Below, in pieces: positions 54,786-64,000 of a stretch of 64,000 nucleotides of DNA. The translations under genes were made by a program, and so were the position numbers. This stretch comes from Pseudohongiella sp. (GTDB lineage Bacteria; Pseudomonadota; Gammaproteobacteria; Pseudomonadales; Pseudohongiellaceae), in assembly GCF_011050365.1 (NCBI RefSeq), contig NZ_DRFV01000009.1:62001-126000 (forward strand). Reading direction: 5' to 3'. The stretch's first letter is position 1; the number at the start of each line of letters is the position of its first letter. The notes under the pieces are model-generated. The model ran no database searches and was not told the DNA's origin. It worked only from the letters and a program-made list of their open reading frames with translations.

Positions 54786-56018
54786 TTAGATGGTAATGCC
54801 ATCAATGTCGGCGACAGTATGAATATCCTTGTCACCACGCCCGGACAGGTTCACCACAATGGTCTGCTCCGGTGACATGGTAGCGGCCAGTTTGCAGGCA
54901 TAGGCAATCGCGTGAGCTGATTCCAGTGCCGGGATGATACCTTCCAGTCGGGTCAGGGCACGGAATGCATCCAGCGCTTCAGTATCGGTCACCGAGACGT
55001 AGTTGACGCGCTTGATGTCTTTCAGCCAGGAGTGCTCGGGACCGACACCGGGATAATCCAGACCGGCAGAAACCGAGTGGGTTTCCACGATCTGGCCGCG
55101 TTCGTCGCTCATCACGTAGGTGCGGTTGCCGTGCAGCACACCGGGCTTGCCGGCAGACAGTGGCGCCGCGTGGCGACCGGTCTCAACCCCGTCACCGCCC
55201 GCTTCCACGCCATACATGGCAACCTCTGAATCCCGCAGGAACGGATGGAACAGGCCTATGGCGTTGGAGCCACCGCCGACACAGGCCACCAGGGCATCAG
55301 GCAACTTGCCGTATTCTTCCAGTGATTGCGCGCGCGCCTCACGGCCAATGATGGCCTGGAAATCACGCACCAGCATTGGATACGGGTGCGGCCCGGCCAC
55401 AGTGCCGATGATGTAGTAGGTCGAATCGACATTGGTGGCCCAGTCGCGCAGCGCTTCATTAAGAGCATCCTTGAGCGTGCGCGAGCCGGAAGTCACCGGT
55501 ATCACATTGGCGCCCAGCAGCTTCATGCGGTACACGTTGGCAGCCTGACGCTGGACGTCCTCGGCCCCCATGTAAACATGACACTCCAGCCCCAGACGCG
55601 CAGCGACTGTGGCACTGGCAACACCGTGCTGACCGGCACCGGTTTCGGCAATGATGCGTGGTTTACCCATGAACTTGGCCAACAGAGCCTGTCCAATGGT
55701 GTTGTTGATTTTGTGCGCGCCAGTGTGATTCAGGTCTTCGCGCTTGAGAATGATCTTCGCACCACCGTATTTCGCGGTCAGGCGCTCAGCCAGATACAGC
55801 GGCGACGGCCGGCCGACATAGTGCTTCATGTCGTGGTCGTACTCTTGCCAGAATTTGGGGTCCTGTGACAGTTTGCGATACACCTGATCCAGCTCTTCTA
55901 CCGCAGCCATCAGGGTTTCGCCGACAAATACCCCGCCGTAGCGACCAAAATGGCCAGCTAGGTCGGGACCGCTGAACAGATCCTGTTCGGGTGTTGCTAC
56001 TGTCTCAGATACGGACAC
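54786..56018 (-). CDS. trpB: Tryptophan synthase beta subunit
   Basis: The 410-residue PLP enzyme condenses indole with serine. The PLP lysine is in [14 protein letters not shown], with [13 protein letters not shown] at the N-terminus and the [10 protein letters not shown] phosphate loop. Its start overlaps the end of trpF by 14 bases. Confidence 0.97.
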   Translation of the reverse strand: MSVSETVATPEQDLFSGPDLAGHFGRYGGVFVGETLMAAVEELDQVYRKLSQDPKFWQEYDHDMKHYVGRPSPLYLAERLTAKYGGAKIILKREDLNHTGAHKINNTIGQALLAKFMGKPRIIAETGAGQHGVASATVAARLGLECHVYMGAEDVQRQAANVYRMKLLGANVIPVTSGSRTLKDALNEALRDWATNVDSTYYIIGTVAGPHPYPMLVRDFQAIIGREARAQSLEEYGKLPDALVACVGGGSNAIGLFHPFLRDSEVAMYGVEAGGDGVETGRHAAPLSAGKPGVLHGNRTYVMSDERGQIVETHSVSAGLDYPGVGPEHSWLKDIKRVNYVSVTDTEALDAFRALTRLEGIIPALESAHAIAYACKLAATMSPEQTIVVNLSGRGDKDIHTVADIDGITI

Positions 56019-56643
56019 GATTTACCTCGTTGAAAAATGCCTGTAAACGTTGCGGGTCTTTGATACCCGGCTCTTTTTCCACACCACTGCTCAGATCCAG
56101 CGCCCAGGGGTGCACTTCTTTGATGGCGCGCGCTGCGTTGTCCTGCGTCAGACCACCGGCCAGTACGATCGGCAGCGGGCTGCGATCGACACAGTGGCGA
56201 GCCACCGTCCAGTCGAATCTTTTACCGGTGCCCCCGGCCTGCTCCGGATCATAGGAGTCAAGCAGGATGGCTGACGCCTGCCGGTGAGCCTTCATGGCAA
56301 CCATCGGATCAGTGCCCGAGCGCACACGAACAGCCTTCATGTAAGGCATGGCAAATGACTGACAAAAATCCGGTTCTTCTTCGCCGTGAAACTGCAGGCA
56401 ATCTAGGCGCAGGCAGGCAAGCACATCATCCACCTGTTTACGCTCCGGATTGACAAACAGACCGACCAGGCTGACAAAGGCGGGCACGGCTGCGCGAATG
56501 GCCTGCGCCTGTTGCAGGTCGACCCCACGGGGGCTGCCGGCATAAAACACCAGACCCAGCGCATCGGCGCCAAGCTGGGACGCCAGACGGGCATCCTCGG
56601 GCCGGGTTATACCGCAGATTTTCACACGCGTACGTCTTTGCAC
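56005..56643 (-). CDS. trpF: Phosphoribosylanthranilate isomerase
   Basis: The 212-residue isomerase has the catalytic Cys in [16 protein letters not shown] and the late [12 protein letters not shown] phosphate site with [15 protein letters not shown] chose the GTG at 56643 because GAAGGAGA stands six bases upstream and the family motif follows at once; upstream ATGs give an unlike N-terminus of about 40 residues. Confidence 0.93.
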   Translation of the reverse strand: MQRRTRVKICGITRPEDARLASQLGADALGLVFYAGSPRGVDLQQAQAIRAAVPAFVSLVGLFVNPERKQVDDVLACLRLDCLQFHGEEEPDFCQSFAMPYMKAVRVRSGTDPMVAMKAHRQASAILLDSYDPEQAGGTGKRFDWTVARHCVDRSPLPIVLAGGLTQDNAARAIKEVHPWALDLSSGVEKEPGIKDPQRLQAFFNEVNRVRI

Positions 56644-56755
56644 CGGATCTCCTTCACCAGTCAGGCAAACGCTACTATCAATTTCAAGGCGTAGGATTTT
56701 ATCAGAGTTCATCGTCGACTGCTTAACCAAAGCACGACCAATGCGGGTCTGGCGC

Positions 56756-57553
56756 CTATAAAAAACAGGGGCCCAATGGCAACACCGGCAAACCGAAGCG
56801 TTCGGGGTATCCAACATTGACCAGGTACAATCCATCGGGCCTGGCCGTCACTGCATTCTGAGTGCGATCCCGGGTCGCCAATACCTGTCTGACCCAGTCA
56901 GACGGCTGGCGACCGGCGCCCACTTCCAGCAAGGCGCCGGCAATATTGCGCACCATGTGCAGCAGAAAGGCGTTGGCTTCGACCTCCAGAACGATAAAGC
57001 GGCGCTGACGGGTGACGCTGATTTCATTGATGCAGCGCATCGGCGTGCGCGACTGGCAGCCGGCGGCGCGAAAGGCACTGAAGTCATTCTCCCCCAGCAA
57101 GTGCTGGCCGGCCTCGTGCATCGCGGCCACGTTCAATTCATCCTTGACGTGCGTCAGTTGTTGAATGAGGGCCGTGGGTTTGATGGCACCGGTGTAAATG
57201 ACATAACGGTAGCGACGGCTGAGTGCGGAGTGGCGGGCATGAAAGTCATCAGTCACCACACGTGCCCACTGCACCCTGACCTGGGGCGGCAGATGACTGT
57301 TGGTGCCACGAATCCAGGCCTTCTCGCCGCGATCGACGCCTGATTCGAAATGTACGACCTGGCCGCTACCATGTACGCCGGCATCGGTGCGGCCGGCACA
57401 GTTAACGGTAATGCTCTGGTCGGCGACATGTGACAACGCCTTTTCCAGTGCCGCCTGCACAGTGGCGATAGCCGGCGCGGACTGGCGTTGCCAGCCATGG
57501 AAGGCGGCGCCGTTGTATTCGACGCCCAGAGCAATTCGGGTGGTTGCAGTCAT
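56756..57553 (-). CDS. truA: tRNA pseudouridine(38-40) synthase
   Basis: The 265-residue enzyme modifies the anticodon stem-loop of tRNAs. The catalytic Asp is in CAGRTDAGVHGSGQVVHFE, with GVEYNGAAFHGWQRQ at the N-terminus and MVRNIAGALLEVG near the end. It lies between fimV and trpF, as in pseudomonads. Confidence 0.96.
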   Translation of the reverse strand: MTATTRIALGVEYNGAAFHGWQRQSAPAIATVQAALEKALSHVADQSITVNCAGRTDAGVHGSGQVVHFESGVDRGEKAWIRGTNSHLPPQVRVQWARVVTDDFHARHSALSRRYRYVIYTGAIKPTALIQQLTHVKDELNVAAMHEAGQHLLGENDFSAFRAAGCQSRTPMRCINEISVTRQRRFIVLEVEANAFLLHMVRNIAGALLEVGAGRQPSDWVRQVLATRDRTQNAVTARPDGLYLVNVGYPERFGLPVLPLGPCFL

Positions 57554-57574
57554 GATGGTTCGTCAGGCCTGATG

Positions 57575-60160
57575 TCAGAGCCTTTCCAGCAGGGATTCGG
57601 CAGTGCTGCGCTGGGCTTCGGTGCCCTCTTTCACGACTTCCGCCAGAATTTCACGGGCACCATCGCTGTCACCCATGTCGATGTAGGCGCGCGCCAGGTC
57701 AAGCTTGGTTGCGGCTTCATCACTGTCAGACAGGAAGGCGAAATCTTCATCATCGTCCTCCTCGTCAGCATCGAAGGAGTCTTCGTTTGACATAAAGGCC
57801 AGGTCATCAAAATCGTCTTCGATAGTGTCATCACCAGCGTTGTCTGCGGTTTCGGGCTCCGCTATCGATCCGGTTTCCGGTTCCGGTTCCGGTTCCGTTT
57901 CTGGCTCTGGCTCTGGCTCTGGCTCTGGTTCTGGTTCCGGCTCTGGTTCTGGTTCCGGCTCCGGTTCTGGTTCCGGCTCTGGCTCTGGTTCCGGCTCTGG
58001 TTCTGGTTCTGGTTCCGGCTCTGGCTCTGGTGCCGGCGCCACCGAATCCGTGTTGTCAGACGCGACATCATAAATGTCGTAGTCCGAATCGCTATCGGTC
58101 ACTGTTGCTGTGTCGGCATCGGGCCAGGACAATTCATCATCGTCTTCGTCGATTGCGGTCAAATCATCCGGTTCAGCGGCTTCATCGTCGGCATCACCGA
58201 TATCTTCTTCCAGATCGAGATCGGTGTCGCCCCAGTCAGGTCCTTCGTCATCGTCATCATCAGCACCCGTGCTGTCGCCGGCTTTCGGTGTCACGGCGGC
58301 GGCAGAGTCGGGCGACGCCGTTTCAGCAAACGGGTCATCAGCATCAGGATCCACTTCCAGGGTATCGTCCAGCGCAAACTCGTCGTCAAAAGTGCTATTT
58401 TCGTTATACGCCATATCGTCAGACACCGGCTCATCCAGTGTCAGATCACTCGCCTCACCTTCCACCTCATCATCTGCCGACTCTTCGTCAAACGTACCCG
58501 AAGGCGTGTAAGTGACGCCATCGTCATCCTGATCTGCTTCGCTGTCAGCTCTGGCTTCGTCCGCCTTCTCGTCCGCTTCGTCGGCGGCAGCCGCCGCAGC
58601 CGCGACGCCAGAAAACAGCAGTTCATCGTCGCTGTCGTCGCCCAGCGACATATTGTCATTTTCACGCTGCGCACGCTGTTCATCAGTGAGGCCGGCGCGG
58701 TTGCGGCGCATCAGTACCAGTACCAGCAACAACACCAGCACCGCGGCGGCGGCCAGCAAAGCCCACGTATTGCTGATCAGCAAATTGAAAAAGCGTTCTA
58801 CCGGGCCGGCATCGGGCGCCATGGTGATTGTTGTGGTCTGTTCCTCGTCAGTGCTGACCGCGGGGTCAGTGGCAGCGGATTCAGCCTCGGCCAGCTGTGC
58901 CTGCAACTGGGCCAGCTCTAGATCACGCAGACGGATTATTTCCTGGGCAGATGTGATTTGCTGTTGCAACATCGCCAGGCGGGAATCAAGTTCGGTGTTT
59001 TCCAGGTCGAGCCGGTCCAGCTCTTCCTCACGCTGCGCCATACTGTCTTCCAGCGCATCAAGCTGTTCATCATTGCGGGCGATGGCCTGTTCGGCAGACT
59101 GCGTGCTGGCGGCGGACGCCGACGCATCGGCGGACTCCTGCGTATCATCGTCAGCCGTCACCACGCGCAACTGGCCCTGCTGGGTGCCCGGCGCGGCCGC
59201 GCCCGGACCGGCGGTGACCGGCTCACTGGCCACAGCACCCGGTTGCCGGAATTCAACATTCTGCCGGGTCACTTCGGCGATGGCCTCGGCGGCTGCCAGC
59301 CGACGGATTTCATTGAGTTCCGGTACCCGCAGCACTTCGCCACGCTTGACCCGGTTGATGTTGTTGCCCAGAAAGGCATCGGGATTAAGACGCTGCAGAG
59401 CCAGCATGGTTTGCTGAACACTGACCGAGTCGTCCGGTCGCGCACGCAAGGCCAGTTCCCAGAGGGTATCGCCGGCATTGACCGTCAGTGTGCTGGCATT
59501 GGCAAGATCGTCCGGGGCTGCAAGTGGCGCGGGCTGAGCAGATTGATCCTGATCTTCAGCCTCGGCGGGGGCTATGCCGGACGTGCTGCCGGGGTCGTCT
59601 GATGCCGTGTCAGTCTGCGCTGCGACAACCGCCGCCGGCTCTGGCTCAGTACCGGTTTCGCCCTGGTCATCAGTGGCAACGTCGGTTGCCGGCTCAGCGT
59701 CGGGTGCTGCCGGTTCAAACACCGATTGCACCGGCGCGGCGCTGAGCTGTTGGTCGCTCTGGGCACTGAAGGCGGGTGATTCCAGTCGCAGGGTGTACTC
59801 GGTCAGTACCCGCCCCGCTGGCCAGCGTGTATCCAGCACCAGATTCAAAAAAGGCTCTTCGATGATCACCGGGCTGCTGATGCGCAGGATGGGAGCGCCG
59901 CCAGCGAATTCGACCGTGATATTGAGATTGTCCAGCACCGCAATGCGCTCGGCATCAAAGCGCTGAAAATCGGCGGCGGAGGCCACCATGGCGGAGATAT
60001 CGGCGGTGGTCAGACCCTCGCTATCCAGGAGCTGAATGCTGGCCTGGAGCGGTTCGCCGGCAGCAGACTCCAGAGTGATATCACCCAGGCTGAGCGCATG
60101 AACCTGCGTGACTGCGGACAGCAGCAACGCAGCGATGATTGGCAACAGCCTTTTAACCAT
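57575..60160 (-). CDS. fimV: FimV/HubP-family polar protein
   Basis: The 861-residue protein has a signal peptide ([18 protein letters not shown]), a FimV N-terminal domain ([26 protein letters not shown]), a LysM peptidoglycan-binding domain ([19 protein letters not shown]), a coiled coil near 360-430, one membrane helix ([21 protein letters not shown]), an acidic cytoplasmic region with a long Pro-Glu dipeptide tract, and the C-terminal FimV motif ([27 protein letters not shown]). It organises type IV pili and pole proteins. Its leader is a tandem array. Confidence 0.94.
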   Translation of the reverse strand: MVKRLLPIIAALLLSAVTQVHALSLGDITLESAAGEPLQASIQLLDSEGLTTADISAMVASAADFQRFDAERIAVLDNLNITVEFAGGAPILRISSPVIIEEPFLNLVLDTRWPAGRVLTEYTLRLESPAFSAQSDQQLSAAPVQSVFEPAAPDAEPATDVATDDQGETGTEPEPAAVVAAQTDTASDDPGSTSGIAPAEAEDQDQSAQPAPLAAPDDLANASTLTVNAGDTLWELALRARPDDSVSVQQTMLALQRLNPDAFLGNNINRVKRGEVLRVPELNEIRRLAAAEAIAEVTRQNVEFRQPGAVASEPVTAGPGAAAPGTQQGQLRVVTADDDTQESADASASAASTQSAEQAIARNDEQLDALEDSMAQREEELDRLDLENTELDSRLAMLQQQITSAQEIIRLRDLELAQLQAQLAEAESAATDPAVSTDEEQTTTITMAPDAGPVERFFNLLISNTWALLAAAAVLVLLLVLVLMRRNRAGLTDEQRAQRENDNMSLGDDSDDELLFSGVAAAAAAADEADEKADEARADSEADQDDDGVTYTPSGTFDEESADDEVEGEASDLTLDEPVSDDMAYNENSTFDDEFALDDTLEVDPDADDPFAETASPDSAAAVTPKAGDSTGADDDDDEGPDWGDTDLDLEEDIGDADDEAAEPDDLTAIDEDDDELSWPDADTATVTDSDSDYDIYDVASDNTDSVAPAPEPEPEPEPEPEPEPEPEPEPEPEPEPEPEPEPEPEPEPEPEPETEPEPEPETGSIAEPETADNAGDDTIEDDFDDLAFMSNEDSFDADEEDDDEDFAFLSDSDEAATKLDLARAYIDMGDSDGAREILAEVVKEGTEAQRSTAESLLERL
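57874..58034 (-). repeat. Pro-Glu-coding tandem tract in fimV
   Basis: Roughly two dozen PE dipeptides are encoded by variants of the hexamer GGYTCY/GGCTCT read on the reverse strand, interrupted by ET twice near the end. The tract extends the cytoplasmic acidic arm. Copy number is probably variable. Confidence 0.9.
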
Positions 60161-60164
60161 ATTA

Positions 60165-60265
60165 TTTTCCTTTAAGCGGCTCTGGGCAGTTTTCCTTTAC
60201 GCGGCTCTGGGCAATTTTCTTTTACCCGGCTCTGGGCAGTTTTCCTTTACCCGGTTTTGAGGCAG
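60165..60265 (-). repeat. 25-bp tandem array in the fimV leader with repeated SD
   Basis: Four units beginning TTTTCCTTTA at 60165, 60190, 60215 and 60240 (the last one base longer). On the coding strand each contains AAAGGAAAA or a variant, and the unit nearest the gene ends four bases before the fimV ATG at 60160. The array ends before a GC-rich hairpin-like stretch at about 60267-60304. Confidence 0.93.
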
Positions 60266-60266
60266 T

Positions 60267-60304
60267 CATTGCGAGGGCCGGCGCTATCGCTCCGGACCCT
60301 CGCA
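60267..60304 (-). terminator. Hairpin between asd and fimV
   Basis: TTGCGAGGGCCGGCGC... and the later CCGGACCCTCGCAA form inverted arms (TTGCGAGGG around 60269 with CCCTCGCAA around 60297). It lies just after the asd stop on the reverse strand and could terminate asd, separating it from fimV. Confidence 0.65.
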
Positions 60305-60309
60305 AGTAT

Positions 60310-61329
60310 TCATGATAAGTAGTCTTTTATCAACACCTCGGCGATCTGGATGGAGTTCAGCGCCGCGCCTTTGCGTACGTTGTCACCCACGATCCACATA
60401 TCAATGCCGTTGGGGTGGGATATGTCCTTGCGGATACGACCCACCAGTACCTCATCCTTGCCGGCGGAGTCACTCACGGCGGTGGGATAACCACCATCCT
60501 TGCGCTCATCCATCAGTTTGACACCCGGCGCATTGCTCAGCAGCGCTCGCACGTCTTCCACGCTGATCGGCGTTTTGGTTTCCAGATGCACGGCTTCGGA
60601 ATGCGAGAAGAACACCGGCACACGCACACAGGTGGCGTTGACCTCAATGCTCTGGTCGAGGATTTTTTTGGTTTCCCAGGACATTTTCATCTCTTCCTTG
60701 GTGTAACCGTTTTCCAGGAACACATCGATGTGCGGCAGCGCGTTGAAGGCAATCTGCTTTGGATAGACACTGCATTCCGCCTCTTTGCCATTGAGCAACG
60801 CCGCCGTTTGCGCGGCCAGCTCTTCTATCGCTTCTTTGCCGGTGCCTGACACCGCCTGATAGGTCGACACATTGATACGGGTGATGCCCACTTTGTCATG
60901 AATCGGCTTCAGTGCCACCAGCATCTGAATGGTGGAGCAGTTCGGGTTGGCGATGATATTGCGTTTGGTGTACTGCGCAATCGCTTCCGGGTTGACCTCG
61001 GGCACCACCAGCGGAACATCTTCGTCACGGCGGAAATGCGAGGTATTATCGATGACAATACAACCCGCCTTGCCTGCTTTCTCGGCGTACATTTCGGAAA
61101 TGTTGCCGCCAGCCGAAAACAGGCCAATCTGCGCCTGCGAAAAATCAAAGTCAGCCAGATTCTGAACCGTGACCGGCTTGCCGCGGAACATCACTGTGCT
61201 GCCGGCAGAACGCTCACTGGCCAGCGGGAACAATTCGCCCACCGGGAAATTGCGCTCTTCCAGAATACTGATCAGGGTCTCGCCTACAGCGCCTGTTGCG
61301 CCCACTACCGCTACATTATAAGTCTTCAT
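60310..61329 (-). CDS. asd: Aspartate-semialdehyde dehydrogenase
   Basis: The 339-residue enzyme reduces aspartyl phosphate to the semialdehyde for lysine, threonine, methionine and DAP. It has the NADP loop VVGATGAVGETLISIL and the catalytic Cys in ANPNCSTIQML. Between leuD and fimV, as in Pseudomonas. Confidence 0.96.
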   Translation of the reverse strand: MKTYNVAVVGATGAVGETLISILEERNFPVGELFPLASERSAGSTVMFRGKPVTVQNLADFDFSQAQIGLFSAGGNISEMYAEKAGKAGCIVIDNTSHFRRDEDVPLVVPEVNPEAIAQYTKRNIIANPNCSTIQMLVALKPIHDKVGITRINVSTYQAVSGTGKEAIEELAAQTAALLNGKEAECSVYPKQIAFNALPHIDVFLENGYTKEEMKMSWETKKILDQSIEVNATCVRVPVFFSHSEAVHLETKTPISVEDVRALLSNAPGVKLMDERKDGGYPTAVSDSAGKDEVLVGRIRKDISHPNGIDMWIVGDNVRKGAALNSIQIAEVLIKDYLS

Positions 61330-61403
61330 AAAATTCTCCTAGTAAACCCATGGCAGGCCTTTGGTTCCGGCCCTCAATCACGCTGCTGTCACTGAGCTGG
61401 CAC

Positions 61404-62051
61404 TCAGGCCGGTGGATTGAAGTACCATGGTGATTTTTCCCGCCACCGGGACTCGAAGCCATTGATGGCATCGGCGTCTTCCAGGGTCAGGCCAATATCG
61501 TCCAGACCGTTCAGCAGGCAATGCTTGCGGAACGCGTCCACCTCAAAACTGATGGTGCTGCCATCGGGCCGGGTGATGGTTTGCGCCGGCAGGTCCACAG
61601 TCAGTGTGTAACCTTCGGCGGCAGTCACCTCTGTAAACAGCTCATCAACAATTTTCTTATCAAGAACAATGGGAAGAATGCCGTTCTTGAAACAATTGTT
61701 GAAGAAAATGTCGGCAAAACTGGGCGCAATCAATACCCGGAAACCGTAGTCGTCCAGCGCCCACGGCGCGTGCTCACGGCTGGACCCACAACCAAAGTTT
61801 TCACGCGCCAGCAACACGTTGGCACCTTTATAACGCGGCTGATTAAGCACAAAATCCAGGTTCAGTGGACGTTTGCTGTTATCCGCATCGGGTTCGCCCT
61901 TGTCGAGATAACGATGTTCGTCAAACAGATTGACACCAAAACCGCTGCGCTTGATCGATTTCAGGAACTGCTTGGGAATAATAAAGTCAGTATCAACATT
62001 GGCACGATCCAGCGGCAACACCACGCCGGTTTGTACATCAAATTTTTTCAT
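61404..62051 (-). CDS. leuD: 3-isopropylmalate dehydratase small subunit
   Basis: The 215-residue subunit starts [31 protein letters not shown] and has the substrate loop [18 protein letters not shown]. It completes the LeuCD isomerase of leucine synthesis. ATG 62051 is the family start; the frame is open further up without homology. Confidence 0.96.
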   Translation of the reverse strand: MKKFDVQTGVVLPLDRANVDTDFIIPKQFLKSIKRSGFGVNLFDEHRYLDKGEPDADNSKRPLNLDFVLNQPRYKGANVLLARENFGCGSSREHAPWALDDYGFRVLIAPSFADIFFNNCFKNGILPIVLDKKIVDELFTEVTAAEGYTLTVDLPAQTITRPDGSTISFEVDAFRKHCLLNGLDDIGLTLEDADAINGFESRWREKSPWYFNPPA

Positions 62052-62133
62052 AGTCTTGGTCTCAAAATTCTGGAGCTCAAATTCGCTTGCGATCTCTTGG
62101 TCTTGCCGCAGCTGTTGCCGCAGCCCGGGGCGC

Positions 62134-63576
62134 TCAGTGAGCGCGATCGGATTCCAGCAGGATATCGCGCACATCAACAAAGTGGCCATGGATGGCCGCG
62201 GCGGCTGCCATCGCCGGACTGACCAGATGGGTACGCCCGCCAAAGCCCTGACGACCTTCGAAGTTACGGTTGGACGTCGACGCACAATGCTTGCCTGCCG
62301 GCAACTGGTCGGCGTTCATGGCCAGGCACATGGAGCAGCCCGGTTCGCGCCATTCCAGACCCGCCTCGACAAAGATCTTGTCCAGGCCTTCAGCTTCCGC
62401 CTGCTTTTTAACCAGCCCGGAACCGGGCACCACCAGCGCCAGCTCAATCGTACTGGCGACCTTGCGGCCCTTGACGACGGCGGCTGCAGCACGCAGATCT
62501 TCAATGCGTGAATTGGTGCAGGAGCCGATAAACACCACATCCAGCTTGATGTCCTTGATGGCGGTGCCGGGCTTCAGACCCATGTATTTCAGCGCCTGAC
62601 GGATGCTCTCGGCGCGGCCACTGTCAGCCTCCTGATCCGGGTCGGGCACCACACCGGTGACCGGCGCAACCATTTCCGGTGACGTGCCCCAGGTGACCTG
62701 GGGAATGATGTCGGCAGCATCCAGCACCACCACGCGGTCGAATTGCGCATCGTTGTCACTGGTCAGTTGCAGCCAGGCTTCAGCGGCTTTGTCGAACATC
62801 TCGCCCTTGGGAGCAAACGGACGGCCCCGAATGTAATCCACCGTGGTCTGGTCCGCAGCAATCAGGCCCGCACGGGCACCGGCTTCAATCGCCATGTTGC
62901 AGATGGTCATGCGCCCTTCCATGCTCAGTGAACGAATCGCTTCGCCGCCAAACTCGATGGTATAACCGGTACCACCGGCAGTGCCGATGTTACCGATGAT
63001 GGCCAGCACAATATCCTTGGCGGTGACGCCCGGATTCAACTGACCATCCACCCGTATCAGCATATTCTTCATCTTGCGCTGAATCAGGCACTGGGTCGCC
63101 ATCACATGCTCTACTTCCGAGGTACCAATACCGTGCGCGAGTGCGCCCAGCGCGCCGTGGGTGGAGGTGTGGGAATCGCCACAGACGATGGTCATGCCCG
63201 GCAGTGTGGCGCCCTGCTCTGGCCCCACAACGTGCACAATGCCCTGGCGCTCGTCGTTCATGTCCAGCTCAAGGATGCCAAATTCACGGCAGTTATCATC
63301 CAGGGTTCGCACCTGAATGCGTGACACCGGATCCATGATGCCTTCCAGGCCGCGGCTGCGCTCACTCTTGGTGGTCGGAATATTATGATCCGGCGTGGCC
63401 AGGTTGGCATCGGCGCGCCATGGCTTACGCCCGGTCAGACGCAGTCCTTCAAAGGCCTGAGGCGAAGTCACTTCGTGAATCAACTGGCGATCTATGTAGA
63501 TCAGTGCCGTGCCGTCATCACGCTGTTTGACCAGGTGAGAGTCCCAAAGTTTGTCGTACAAGGTTTTTCCAGCCAT
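62134..63576 (-). CDS. leuC: 3-isopropylmalate dehydratase large subunit
   Basis: The 480-residue aconitase-type subunit has three cluster cysteines ([14 protein letters not shown] and GCSMCLAMN) and [29 protein letters not shown] 63576 ([14 protein letters not shown]) is the family start. The 85 bases upstream are AT-rich and probably carry the leuCD promoter. Confidence 0.97.
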   Translation of the reverse strand: MAGKTLYDKLWDSHLVKQRDDGTALIYIDRQLIHEVTSPQAFEGLRLTGRKPWRADANLATPDHNIPTTKSERSRGLEGIMDPVSRIQVRTLDDNCREFGILELDMNDERQGIVHVVGPEQGATLPGMTIVCGDSHTSTHGALGALAHGIGTSEVEHVMATQCLIQRKMKNMLIRVDGQLNPGVTAKDIVLAIIGNIGTAGGTGYTIEFGGEAIRSLSMEGRMTICNMAIEAGARAGLIAADQTTVDYIRGRPFAPKGEMFDKAAEAWLQLTSDNDAQFDRVVVLDAADIIPQVTWGTSPEMVAPVTGVVPDPDQEADSGRAESIRQALKYMGLKPGTAIKDIKLDVVFIGSCTNSRIEDLRAAAAVVKGRKVASTIELALVVPGSGLVKKQAEAEGLDKIFVEAGLEWREPGCSMCLAMNADQLPAGKHCASTSNRNFEGRQGFGGRTHLVSPAMAAAAAIHGHFVDVRDILLESDRAH

Positions 63577-63661
63577 GAATAGTTCCCGATTTAACCTGTC
63601 AAAAAACAACTGTTAATAATTAATCAAAATTCTAACTTAATTACTTAACCCAATGATAAAT

Positions 63662-64000
63662 CTAAATTACCGGCGTTGAGCAGCGTACATCAAAGTTCTG
63701 TGCCCGGTGCCGCAGCAGGTGATCCATCAGCACAATGGCCAGCATCGCTTCAGCGATCGGCACCGCGCGAATGCCGACACAGGGGTCGTGACGCCCGGTC
63801 GTCACCACTTCCACCGGATTACCTGCGACATCAATCGCACGTCCCGGCAGGCGCAGACTGGATGTCGGTTTCAGTGCAATATGCGCGACGATATCCTGTC
63901 CGCTGGAGATACCGCCCAGCACCCCACCGGCGCTGTTGGACAAGAAGCCTTCCGGCGTCATTTCATCACGATGCTCGGTGCCTTTCTGGCTGACCGAATC
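63662..64000 (-). CDS. aroC: Chorismate synthase (5' part beyond window)
   Basis: The 112 visible C-terminal residues include [32 protein letters not shown] and [32 protein letters not shown], which are diagnostic for AroC, the last shikimate-pathway enzyme. The start lies to the right of the window. The end is 85 bases from leuC. Confidence 0.95.
   Translation of the reverse strand, partial: DSVSQKGTEHRDEMTPEGFLSNSAGGVLGGISSGQDIVAHIALKPTSSLRLPGRAIDVAGNPVEVVTTGRHDPCVGIRAVPIAEAMLAIVLMDHLLRHRAQNFDVRCSTPVI

Noticed and set aside
57705-58073. Forward Ser/Gly-rich ORF opposite fimV
   Set aside because: It is the antisense of the Pro-Glu tract, an artefact of the hexamer repeat.
60165-60265. 25-bp array as a CRISPR
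   Set aside because: Units are contiguous with no spacers and there are no cas genes.

Overview
The window is bacterial chromosome, almost certainly from a gammaproteobacterium in the broad Pseudomonas/Marinobacter/OMG sphere. Gene neighbourhoods match that group: leuC-leuD-asd-fimV-truA-trpF-trpB-trpA-accD-folC-SPOR-cvpA-purF, lexA next to nagZ/hpt and topA, comEC-exbB-exbD-msbA-lpxK-trm112-kdsB-ptp-murB beside lolCDE and rne, and uvrC-pgsA followed by tRNA-Gly and tRNA-Cys. Most of the window is GC-rich and densely coding; the first ~1.4 kb is visibly AT-rich and looks acquired. I saw no rRNA, CRISPR array or complete insertion sequence.

Layout. (1) 1-1390: an AT-rich patch beyond the 3' end of tRNA-Leu(UAA), holding a retron-type reverse transcriptase that runs off the left edge and a structured non-coding stretch before it. 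(2) 1391-8370: tRNA-Leu, an SRAP-domain gene, then a forward selenocysteine cluster: a thioredoxin-like/partner protein, a UGSC-family selenoprotein whose UGA is followed by a SECIS-like hairpin, selA, selB and tRNA-Sec; then tRNA-Cys and tRNA-Gly. In E. coli the order is pgsA-tRNA-Gly-tRNA-Cys-tRNA-Leu, so here ~6.6 kb containing a Sec-decoding module separates the last two tRNAs. (3) 8515-23663: a long reverse-strand block for phospholipid, DNA-repair, peptidoglycan, Kdo/lipid A and lipoprotein-export functions. (4) 23664-29412: a long rne leader, rne, and an orphan PAS-sigma54 activator between two hairpins with the same core. (5) 29423-40735: etfBA, DUF1285, hpt, nagZ, divergent lexA with an SOS box, topA, ilvE, tatD, a glutaredoxin-like gene and pyrD. 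(6) 40956-48719: a MoxR/DUF58/Bat (von Willebrand A) operon and a SUI1-type factor. (7) 48752-64000: purine, folate, fatty acid, tryptophan, polar-pole (FimV), aspartate and leucine genes, ending in a partial aroC.

How the genes work together. The Sec module carries a probable client (UGSC protein plus its CxxC partner) with the synthase (SelA), the dedicated elongation factor (SelB) and tRNA-Sec; only selD is missing and must lie elsewhere. The envelope genes form a coherent set: MsbA and LpxK for lipid A, KdsB for Kdo, MurB for peptidoglycan, LolCDE for lipoproteins, and NagZ for recycling. A recurring oddity is short tandem arrays (16-25 bp units) at gene edges, twice amplifying a Shine-Dalgarno sequence just upstream of a start codon (lolD, fimV).
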